From DAIODI01 sp036746875 (GTDB lineage: Bacteria; Pseudomonadota; Alphaproteobacteria; Rhizobiales; Aestuariivirgaceae): a DNA stretch of 5,724 nt. The stretch spans positions 1 through 5,724 of the forward strand of contig DAIODI010000183.1 in NCBI GenBank assembly GCA_036746875.1, given 5' to 3'. The translations under genes were made by a program, and so were the position numbers. This document shows positions 1 through 5,231 of the stretch, one piece after another (the first letter of the stretch is position 1; every line of letters begins with the position of its first letter). The notes under the pieces were generated by a model, which ran no database searches, was not told the origin of the DNA, and saw nothing but the letters and a program-made list of their open reading frames with translations.

Positions 1-40
1 GACCAGACAGTTCGCTCTGGAAGTAGCTCTCGTAGTCCAT
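1..40 (-). CDS. hemA: 5-aminolevulinate synthase, first 13 codons; 3' end outside window
   Basis: Only MDYESYFQSELSG plus one base is visible before the window ends. The start MDYExxFxxxLxGL is typical of alphaproteobacterial 5-aminolevulinate synthase, which condenses glycine and succinyl-CoA (C4 or Shemin pathway), using pyridoxal phosphate, in the first step of tetrapyrrole synthesis. hemA directly after puhE is a common arrangement in alphaproteobacterial photosynthesis clusters, which strengthens a call otherwise resting on 13 residues. Its start is 23 bp after the puhE stop, so it is probably on the same transcript. Whether this is the only ALA synthase of the genome cannot be told. Confidence 0.8.
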   Translation of the reverse strand, partial: MDYESYFQSELSG

Positions 41-51
41 CCGCGTCGTCG

Positions 52-59
52 CTCCCCTC
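52..59 (-). promoter_or_regulatory. Shine-Dalgarno of hemA
   Basis: GAGGGGAG on the minus strand lies 11 bases before the ATG at 40, in the 23-bp gap after the puhE stop. The spacing is a little long but usable. It supports the ATG at 40 as the hemA start. Confidence 0.6.
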
Positions 60-63
60 GACT

Positions 64-1923
64 TCAGTTGACGGCCTTGACGCTGACGGCGTCGAACGCG
101 CCGGCCAGACCATCGCTGTCCACCCGCTTTCCGATCGCCATCACGCGCGGCTGCTCGTCCTTGCCCGCGGCAAAGGCGGTGATACTGGCGCGCCCGCCCG
201 CCACGTCGAAATTGATCCAGCCGCCGTGCGTGCGGGCGATGCCTTTCAGCCGTTCGATCTCGCCGAACGCGCCGCGCACCACCCGGTCCAACACCGACGA
301 CAGCCCGTCCTGATCGCACGCGCCGGAAAGCCGTGTGGACCAGTGGGTGAGGCCAAGCCCCTCGTCGGCGTGGCGCGCATGCGCACGATCGTGATGGCGG
401 CCGTGGCGATGGCCGTTCGCCACGCCGTTGGCGTGCCCGTGCTCATGCCCATGCTCATGCCCGTGCTCATGCCCGTGATCGTGCGCGGGATGATGGTCGT
501 GCGCCGGGTCGGGCCCTTGCGCCGCAGCCTCCGCCTTGTGCGGCGAACCGGCCCAGTCCAGCGCGAGCCGGCCGAGCTGCTTTGCGTCCACGCCCTCGAC
601 GACGCCGTAGCGCGAGGTGAGGATCTCCGCCGACGGGTTGAGCGAGCGCAGGGTGGCGACCACGGTGCGCATCCCGGCCGGCGACACGACGTCCGCCTTG
701 TTGACGATGAACAACCCGCCGAGCTTGCCCTGCGTGGCGAAGTACTCCGGCATACGGCCGAAATCGCGCACGAAGGCGCCGGCGTCGATCACTGTGTAGA
801 CGCGCAGCTTCGAGACATGTTGCGCCACGTCCGGCTGCGCCAGCACGCCGAGCAGCGAGGCGACATCCGCCACGCCCGAAGGTTCGATCACAACGCGGTC
901 GGGTGCGAACCTGCCCACCACCTCCTTCAGCTGGTTGGCGAGATCCTTGCGCAGCGAGCAGCAGATGCAGCCGTTGGGCAGCTCCACCACCTCCGCGCCG
1001 CCGCCCTTCAGCAGCGAGGCGTCCACGCCGAGCTCCGAGAAGTCGTTGACGAGCGCCACGGTGCGCTGGCTCGGGTCGATATCGGCCATCATCCGGCGCA
1101 GGAACGTGGTCTTGCCCGCGCCGAGGAAGCCCACGGCCACATCCACCTCGAACGGCTTCTTCACCTCGCGCGAGGCGAGGCCCCACTGCCACAGCGCCGC
1201 GCCCGGCAGCGGCAGCACCAGCAGCCAGTGTTCGAGGATCGCCAGCGCCATCAGCGTGGTGAGGAAGGTGTAGCCCGCCACCTCGAACGGCGTCGCCGTT
1301 TCGGAAAGGGCCTTCTGCGCCAGCATCACGCAGATCACGGTCGAGATCGACACCGAGACCGGGAACAGCAGGTTCATCGGCTTCTTCTTCAGGAAACCGG
1401 TGAGGAAGGCGAGATGCTCGGGCAGGAACTCCTCGTTGAGGTTTCGCACGCCGAGGAACACGTTGAGCTTTGCCGACTGGTGCATCCACCAGAGGATCAT
1501 GAACGTCCAAAGGCCGATATGGTTGGGCTGGCCCCAGGTGAGCCAAACCACCACGCCCGCGCACACGATGATGGCGAGCTCATGCCAGATCGAAGTCTGG
1601 ATGGCGTGGACGAAGTGCGGCCATCCCGAGCAGCCGTCCCGGCAGGCTTCCTTGCGCGTGCCGGTGACGTAGCCCATGTAGAACGAAATCTCCTGCCAGC
1701 CCCAGGCGAGCAGACCCCACGTGAAGGCGAGGTAGGCGGCCTGCACGCTGGTGTCGGGCGCGGTCGTCGCAAGCCCCCAGAACGAGACGCCGAGCAGCAC
1801 AGTGGCGCCCAACAGGCTCCACTTGAAGGTCCTCTGCGGCAGACCGTCGAGGAAGATGATCACGCCGGTCGAGAACCACCAGACGAACAGCGCGTAGGCG
1901 GCCGGCCCGAGATAGGCTGACAT
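64..1923 (-). CDS. puhE: PuhE fused to a CobW-type G3E GTPase with a histidine-rich metal-binding loop
   Basis: The product has 619 residues, against about 270 for usual PuhE. Residues 1-250 are PuhE (DUF3623), a polytopic membrane protein linked to LH1-reaction centre assembly. Its helices lie near 7-25, 36-52, 62-80, 113-130, 137-147, 185-203 and 215-238. The block SAKLNVFLGVRNLNEEFLPE (150-169) and the usual PuhE ending LEHWLLVLPLP are present. After about 10 linker residues comes a complete G3E GTPase: Walker A GFLGAGKTT (265-273), VNDFSELGVDASLL (292-305), metal-site GCICC (318-322), G3 glutamate EPSG (347-350) and NKAD (408-411). A loop at 475-518 holds 18 histidines, and a CobW C-terminal domain lies at about 524-610. 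All motifs look intact. Known G3E proteins (CobW, UreG, HypB, ZNG1/YjiA) handle metals; the metal and client here are unknown. The frame is continuous. No ATG occurs between residue 225 and the GTPase, and the GTG codon at residue 254 has no good ribosome binding site, so a true fusion is likely. TGA lies 23 bp before hemA. Confidence 0.93.
   Translation of the reverse strand: MSAYLGPAAYALFVWWFSTGVIIFLDGLPQRTFKWSLLGATVLLGVSFWGLATTAPDTSVQAAYLAFTWGLLAWGWQEISFYMGYVTGTRKEACRDGCSGWPHFVHAIQTSIWHELAIIVCAGVVVWLTWGQPNHIGLWTFMILWWMHQSAKLNVFLGVRNLNEEFLPEHLAFLTGFLKKKPMNLLFPVSVSISTVICVMLAQKALSETATPFEVAGYTFLTTLMALAILEHWLLVLPLPGAALWQWGLASREVKKPFEVDVAVGFLGAGKTTFLRRMMADIDPSQRTVALVNDFSELGVDASLLKGGGAEVVELPNGCICCSLRKDLANQLKEVVGRFAPDRVVIEPSGVADVASLLGVLAQPDVAQHVSKLRVYTVIDAGAFVRDFGRMPEYFATQGKLGGLFIVNKADVVSPAGMRTVVATLRSLNPSAEILTSRYGVVEGVDAKQLGRLALDWAGSPHKAEAAAQGPDPAHDHHPAHDHGHEHGHEHGHEHGHANGVANGHRHGRHHDRAHARHADEGLGLTHWSTRLSGACDQDGLSSVLDRVVRGAFGEIERLKGIARTHGGWINFDVAGGRASITAFAAGKDEQPRVMAIGKRVDSDGLAGAFDAVSVKAVN
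370..501 (-). other. Histidine-rich metal-binding loop in the GTPase domain
   Basis: Residues 475-518 of the PuhE fusion contain 18 histidines, mostly alternating with Gly, Asp and Glu (HDHGHEHGHEH type), followed by a looser Arg/Ala/His part. Such loops are common in CobW/COG0523, HypB and UreG proteins, where they store or buffer Zn, Ni or Co. The position between the G domain and the CobW C-terminal domain is the usual one. Confidence 0.9.
439..474. repeat. Three tandem 12-bp units coding GHEH repeats
   Basis: On the plus strand the unit GTGCTCATGCCC occurs at 439-450 and 463-474, with a one-base variant starting ATG at 451-462. Diverged copies flank it on both sides (427-438 and 475-486). 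It is in frame inside puhE and encodes the Gly-His-Glu-His units of the metal-binding loop. Near-perfect DNA identity suggests growth by replication slippage, so copy number may differ between strains while the frame is kept. Confidence 0.85.
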
Positions 1924-1929
1924 CGCTTG

Positions 1930-1935
1930 CTCCTA
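1930..1935 (-). promoter_or_regulatory. Shine-Dalgarno of puhE overlapping the acsF stop
   Basis: TAGGAG on the minus strand contains the acsF TAG stop and lies 6 bases before the puhE ATG at 1923. It fixes the puhE start and points to coupling with acsF translation. Confidence 0.75.
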
Positions 1936-2997
1936 CCAGGCCGGTTGCAGGCGGCTGGACTGCGGCAGGGCGTTGTCCTTGACCGGCATCATGAACAGCC
2001 GGAGGAACGTGAACCCGGCGGCGGCGGCGAGCCCCGCCTGCTTGACCCGGCCGGCGACGCCGCCCTGCGCCTTCGCCGCCTCGATGCCGGCGTTGATCTT
2101 CAAAAGGCGCTTGAGGTTCGCCTTGAAGGCCGGGTTGTCGAGGTCGATGGTGATCGGGAAGCACTGCTTGGAGATTTCCGTGGTGAGCCGGAACACCTTG
2201 TCGTCGAACTCGTCGATCGACATGTCCAGCGCCTTGTGGAACTCCGGCCGGGCGTGGTCGCGCAAGTACATCGTCGCGAACACCGCCAACAGGAAAAACC
2301 GCACCCACAGCTTGTTGCGGCCCTGAAGCAGCTCCGGGTTCGCCCGCATCAGCAGCGCGAACGCCTCGCCGTGGCGGAACTCGTCGTTGCACCACTTCTC
2401 GAACCACTTGAAGATCGGGTGGAACCTGAGCTCCGGATGGCGCTCGAGCTGGCGGTAGATGGTGATGTAGCGCGCGTAGCCGATCTTCTCCGACAGGTAG
2501 GTGGCGTAGAAGATGAACTTCGGCTGGAAGTAGGTGTACTTCTTCGCCTTGGTGAGGAAGCCCAGGTTCACGCCGATGTCGAAATCCTTCAGCGTGTCGT
2601 TGATGAAGCCGGCGTGGCGCGCCTCGTCGCGGCTCATGTACGAGAACAGCTCGCACATGTCCGGGTTCTTGCCGCGCTTCTTCATCTCCTTGTAGAGCAC
2701 GCAGCCGGAAAACTCGGCGGTGAGCGAGGACACGAGGAAGTCCACGAACTCCTTGCGCAAGCCCTCGGGCAGCGTGGACAGGTCCACGTGGTCCCAGGCT
2801 TCGGAGCGCTTGAAGTGGTTGCGGTTGGGGTCGGAGCGCATCTCGTCGAGAAGTTCATCCCATTCCTTGCGGATCGAGGACACGTCCATCTTGTCGAGCG
2901 CGTCGAAGTCGGTGGTGTAGAAGCGCGGCGAGAGCAGCGTGGTCTCCTCCGCCATCTTCTGGGTGTTGGGGGCGAGCGAAAGGTTTTCGATGGTCAT
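1933..2997 (-). CDS. acsF: AcsF, aerobic Mg-protoporphyrin IX monomethyl ester (oxidative) cyclase
   Basis: AcsF is the diiron catalytic subunit of the oxygen-dependent cyclase. It forms the isocyclic E ring, turning Mg-protoporphyrin IX monomethyl ester into divinyl protochlorophyllide. The product is 354 residues, the normal family size. The ferritin-like diiron ligands are visible: E95 in TAEFSG, E125-x-x-H128 in MSRDEARHAGF, and a second ExxH at 206-209 inside KWCNDEFRHGEAF. E170 in YLSEKIGYARYITIYRQLE is a further candidate ligand. The C-terminus has a weakly hydrophobic stretch (about 320-337) that may touch the membrane. The ATG at 2997 overlaps the stop of the preceding small ORF; GGAG (3006-3009) lies 8 bases upstream. 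The presence of AcsF shows bacteriochlorophyll can be made with oxygen; whether an anaerobic BchE also exists cannot be told from this window. puhE starts 9 bases past the TAG stop. Confidence 0.97.
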   Translation of the reverse strand: MTIENLSLAPNTQKMAEETTLLSPRFYTTDFDALDKMDVSSIRKEWDELLDEMRSDPNRNHFKRSEAWDHVDLSTLPEGLRKEFVDFLVSSLTAEFSGCVLYKEMKKRGKNPDMCELFSYMSRDEARHAGFINDTLKDFDIGVNLGFLTKAKKYTYFQPKFIFYATYLSEKIGYARYITIYRQLERHPELRFHPIFKWFEKWCNDEFRHGEAFALLMRANPELLQGRNKLWVRFFLLAVFATMYLRDHARPEFHKALDMSIDEFDDKVFRLTTEISKQCFPITIDLDNPAFKANLKRLLKINAGIEAAKAQGGVAGRVKQAGLAAAAGFTFLRLFMMPVKDNALPQSSRLQPAW

Positions 2998-3299
2998 AGC
3001 TTCGTCTCCGGGGAGAAGCTGAACTCGAGAAGCTCCATGAACTCGAGATCGCCGGTGGCGCGGGTCCAGGCCCGCTCAAGCGCGGAGGCGCGGGTGACGG
3101 TGGCGGTGCGGCGGATGGTGCGCACCTCGCCGTACGGCACGGCGATCGGCTCACCGTGCACCTTCACCGTGTCGCCCGGCTGGATCTCGACGTCGCCGTC
3201 AAGCTCCACGTGCGCGTGCAGGCTTTCGAACGTGTGAGAGACTTCGATGGTGCAGCCCACGTCAAAACTGCGCCCGTCCTGGTTCACTGCGGTGGTCAT
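2994..3299 (-). CDS. Conserved small protein of photosynthesis clusters, function unknown
   Basis: This gene encodes a 101-residue soluble protein with no signal peptide or membrane helix. I recall similar small ORFs between puhC and acsF in alphaproteobacterial photosynthesis clusters, but know no assigned function or gene name. The sequence looks beta-rich: FDVGCTIEVSHTFESLHAHV (12-31), then EIQPGDTVKVHGEPIAVPYG (38-57), a PGDxVxVHG turn reminiscent of small beta-barrel folds. A basic stretch RTIRRTATVTRA (60-71) and the ending MELLEFSFSPETKL follow. The start at 3299 overlaps the puhC stop (ATGA) and has AGGGAG (3311-3316) 11 bases upstream. Its stop overlaps the acsF start in the same way. 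This double overlap suggests it is made in step with both, so it may act on PuhC-dependent assembly or on the AcsF cyclase. That is inferred from position only. Confidence 0.85.
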   Translation of the reverse strand: MTTAVNQDGRSFDVGCTIEVSHTFESLHAHVELDGDVEIQPGDTVKVHGEPIAVPYGEVRTIRRTATVTRASALERAWTRATGDLEFMELLEFSFSPETKL

Positions 3300-3757
3300 G
3301 GCGTTATGCTCTCCCTACTGAGCAGTTCGCTGAAGAATCGTCCGTTCTGCGAGCCGAACCCCCGGACGTCCAGGGTGAAGCCTGAGGCTTCCTCGGTGAA
3401 CTCCACCGCGCCGTCGGCTCTCCGGCGCAGCGTGAGGTGTTCGTCTCCGCCGCCGGCGCGCTTGCGTTCGCGCTGCATGATCTGGCGGATGGTGCGGAAG
3501 AAATTCTCCTGATCGGGCGCAATGACGTCGATTTCCCGCCCCGAGCGGATCTCGATCAGCCGGGCGGTTCCGTCCGGGTCGTCCCTCACGGTGAACGACA
3601 GTTCGGCGACGACCGGGCTTGGCGCCTCGCCCGGGCCGTTGATCGCCCGCTCGATTCGGACGCCGGCGACCAGCAGCACGATGACGGCCAGCATGACGCC
3701 GATCGCCATGATCGGCTTGCGCAGTGGGTCACGATCGTCTCTGAGCGCGGTCGTCAT
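3296..3757 (-). CDS. puhC: PuhC, photosynthetic complex assembly protein
   Basis: PuhC is a membrane-anchored protein that affects LH1-reaction centre organisation in Rhodobacter. The 153-residue product (R. capsulatus PuhC is 162) has a short charged N-terminus, one membrane helix at about 16-33 (IMAIGVMLAVIVLLVAGV), and a soluble domain. That domain is expected to be periplasmic from the N-terminal charge pattern (inference). It carries the family-like blocks SGREIDVIAPDQENFFRTIR (72-91) and a basic stretch QRERKR (95-100). Further on are DGAVEFTEEASGFTLDVRGF (115-134) and GSQNGRFFSELL (135-146). It starts 10 bp after puhB with a good ribosome binding site, and its TGA overlaps the ATG of the next small gene. 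Confidence 0.94.
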   Translation of the reverse strand: MTTALRDDRDPLRKPIMAIGVMLAVIVLLVAGVRIERAINGPGEAPSPVVAELSFTVRDDPDGTARLIEIRSGREIDVIAPDQENFFRTIRQIMQRERKRAGGGDEHLTLRRRADGAVEFTEEASGFTLDVRGFGSQNGRFFSELLSRESITP

Positions 3758-3763
3758 CGTCGT

Positions 3764-3769
3764 CTCCTC
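3764..3769 (-). promoter_or_regulatory. Shine-Dalgarno of puhC overlapping the puhB stop
   Basis: GAGGAG on the minus strand lies 6 bases before the puhC ATG at 3757 and shares its first two bases with the puhB TGA. Ribosomes ending puhB would sit on this site, which favours coupled re-initiation. It supports the puhC start at 3757. Confidence 0.7.
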
Positions 3770-4436
3770 AGGCTGTAGCGGCGCCGGCGAAGGCGTCCAC
3801 GGCCGAACCCGCCGCCGCCGGTTCGGCGATCACCGCCTTCACTTCGCCCTCGGCGGTTTGCGCCACGGCGCGGGCGAGAAGTCGCGCCACGTCGGCGGCG
3901 CGCGGCACGCAGCGGAACGCCGGCTGCGGCCTGCGCCAGCGCCATGGCCGGATGCTCGGCCACAGCGCAAAGAGCGAGGCGCGTTCGGCCGGCTTCAGCG
4001 TAACCGCGATGTTCCCCCGGCCGTGGGCCAGCGGCTGCAGATCGACGCCGTCAACCAGCGCGTACGGAATGTTCACGGTCACCGGCAGCGCCGCGCCGTG
4101 ACGGATCACGATGCGGCGGGTGGTGATCGTGTAGAGGCACGACTTCGCGTAGACCCGGGCGGCCCCCGCCACGATCGACAGCGCCATGCCGGCGAGCGCC
4201 GTGAACAGGACACCGCGCGACACGGTCTCGGCGAGCGTTCGCCCGTCGTAGACCGCGGTGATCACCTGCCACGCCACGAGGACGCCCAGGTAGACCGCGA
4301 TCTTCCGGAGATGGAAGGCGCTCACCGCGAAGGCCTTCCAGTCCGGCGATCCCTGCCACAGCATCGCCTCGCCCTCCGGCAGCTGCTTCGGCAGGCCGGG
4401 GACGGGCTCTACGGCGAAATCGTCGTGGTGGCTCAT
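3768..4436 (-). CDS. puhB: PuhB, reaction centre assembly membrane protein
   Basis: PuhB is a membrane protein needed for efficient reaction centre assembly in Rhodobacter, and is not part of the finished complex. The 222-residue product (R. capsulatus PuhB is 214) starts with the family's soluble N-terminus, including GLPKQLPEGEAMLWQGSPDW (14-33) and HLRKIAVYL. Two membrane helices follow, near 45-63 and 75-94, then a cytoplasmic part with YTITTRRIVIRHG (102-114). That part resembles the bacterial PH-like (YdbS/YdbT type) fold, and IPYALVDGVDL follows. The C-terminal 30 residues are Ala-rich and probably disordered. The ATG overlaps the puhA stop as ATGA, and AGGAG (4445-4449) lies 8 bases before it, so translation is probably coupled to puhA. 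The puhC start is only 10 bp downstream of the stop. Confidence 0.95.
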   Translation of the reverse strand: MSHHDDFAVEPVPGLPKQLPEGEAMLWQGSPDWKAFAVSAFHLRKIAVYLGVLVAWQVITAVYDGRTLAETVSRGVLFTALAGMALSIVAGAARVYAKSCLYTITTRRIVIRHGAALPVTVNIPYALVDGVDLQPLAHGRGNIAVTLKPAERASLFALWPSIRPWRWRRPQPAFRCVPRAADVARLLARAVAQTAEGEVKAVIAEPAAAGSAVDAFAGAATA

Positions 4437-5212
4437 ACAAGCGGCTCCTGGCGCTCGCGAGTGGCGTACAGCATGCCGCCCGCATAGTAGGCCATGATGC
4501 GGTCTTCCTCGCGCAGCGTGATGCGGTCGGGCGCGGCGGTCTTGGGCACGCCGGCGAACTGGCTGGCGAGGATCGCCTGGACGCGGATCCCGCCGTCGCC
4601 GCGCACCCGCGCAAAGCCGTAGGGGAGCAGCACCGTCGCCGGCTTGCGGCGGCCTTCGGCGGGCAGCGCAACTTCGTAGTAGCGCACCATCATCTCCGAG
4701 CGGTCGACCCAGATGTCGGTGACGGTCCCGGCCACCGCGCCATCGGCGGCGATCACCGGCTTGCCGCGCGGATCGGGATCCTCGGCGGCGACGCTGAACG
4801 AGGACGCGTCGCGCATCGGCACGATCTTGACGTGGCCTTCCGCGGTGAGGTCCGGCGTCTCGGCCCGCAGCGCATAGGCCGCCGGGCCGACAGCATCCGC
4901 CATCGGGTCGCCGGTCGGCTCAAGCGGCGCGCCCGGCGAGGGCGACAGCCGCCGGGCCTTGATCGGCCGCGGGTCCTTCTCGTCGCGCGGGGCGTAAACC
5001 GTGCCGCCGTGCAACAGGTCAAAGCGCTTGGGCTTCGGCAGCCACAGGAAGGCGTTCGGCGACGTGCGCCCTTCCGGATCGGACTCGAGCGGATATCCCT
5101 CGCGGCGATCCTCCTGGCGCAGGTACAGGATCAACCCCGCGAAGAAGAACCAGAAGATGTAAAGCGCGATTTGCGCCACATCGATGTAGGAAGTGAACGC
5201 GCCGAACTGCAT
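4433..5212 (-). CDS. puhA: Photosynthetic reaction centre H subunit
   Basis: PuhA is the H subunit of the type 2 reaction centre. It has one membrane helix and a large cytoplasmic beta-rich domain that caps L and M and guides protons to QB. The chosen product is 259 residues, against 260 in R. sphaeroides. The single helix spans about residues 11-31 (with IALYIFWFFFAGLILYL), followed by the family signature REGYPLE at 37-43. Other family blocks are PTGDPMADAVGPAAYA (99-114), a DIWVD block at 166-170 and the closing LREEDRIMAYYAGGMLYA. E173, after DIWVD, aligns with the QB proton-pathway glutamate GluH173. The proton-entry loop, which carries several histidines in R. sphaeroides (DGHGHNKIKPM), reads AEGHVKIVPM here and keeps only H127. 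The start at 5212 follows a near-consensus ribosome binding site; an extra 13 codons upstream do not resemble the family. Its TGA overlaps the puhB ATG (ATGA). Confidence 0.97.
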   Translation of the reverse strand: MQFGAFTSYIDVAQIALYIFWFFFAGLILYLRQEDRREGYPLESDPEGRTSPNAFLWLPKPKRFDLLHGGTVYAPRDEKDPRPIKARRLSPSPGAPLEPTGDPMADAVGPAAYALRAETPDLTAEGHVKIVPMRDASSFSVAAEDPDPRGKPVIAADGAVAGTVTDIWVDRSEMMVRYYEVALPAEGRRKPATVLLPYGFARVRGDGGIRVQAILASQFAGVPKTAAPDRITLREEDRIMAYYAGGMLYATRERQEPLV

Positions 5213-5218
5213 GACAAC

Positions 5219-5226
5219 CCTCCTTT
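5219..5226 (-). promoter_or_regulatory. Strong Shine-Dalgarno of puhA
   Basis: AAAGGAGG on the minus strand lies 6 bases before the ATG at 5212, in the 19-bp gap after the lhaA stop. It is the closest match to the anti-Shine-Dalgarno sequence in the window. It fixes the puhA start at 5212 rather than at the upstream in-frame ATG at 5251, which would lie inside the end of lhaA. A strong site fits the high, stoichiometric need for the H subunit. Confidence 0.85.
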
Positions 5227-5231
5227 CCCCG

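Larger units (their letters stand above)
64..1173 (-). other. CobW/ZNG1-like G3E GTPase domain of the PuhE fusion
   Basis: This is the extra portion of the puhE product, from about residue 251 to the end. Walker A is encoded at 1105-1131, GCICC at 958-972 and NKAD at 691-702. The CxCC metal motif, the glutamate-containing G3 motif, the His-rich insertion between G domain and C-terminal domain, and the CobW C-terminal domain are the hallmarks of the CobW/COG0523 branch of G3E GTPases. Those proteins bind Zn, Co or other transition metals at CxCC. The membrane topology of PuhE is not proven here. For the domain to meet GTP, the C-terminus must face the cytoplasm. Confidence 0.92.

Noticed and set aside
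41..63. Terminator between puhE and hemA
   Set aside because: The 23-bp gap holds a ribosome binding site and no hairpin with a T-run.
1144..1173. Separate internal start (GTG at 1164) giving a stand-alone GTPase
   Set aside because: No good Shine-Dalgarno lies upstream and the frame is continuous with PuhE; internal initiation cannot be excluded but is not supported.
1164..1175. Perfect 12-bp palindrome CCTCGCGCGAGG at the PuhE-GTPase junction, as a possible recombination or attachment site
   Set aside because: It is short, made of codons common in this GC-rich DNA, has no loop or second copy I can see, and no mobile gene is nearby.
226..1920. 564-codon open frame on the plus strand, antisense to puhE
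   Set aside because: It is a shadow of GC-rich codon use in puhE; its translation is Arg/His/Ala-rich low-complexity sequence with no family features, and puhE is clearly real.
1927..3237. 436-codon open frame on the plus strand, antisense to acsF
   Set aside because: Its translation is rich in Arg, Leu, Val and Glu with no domain, and it runs opposite the intact acsF and orf101 genes; it is a by-product of high GC.
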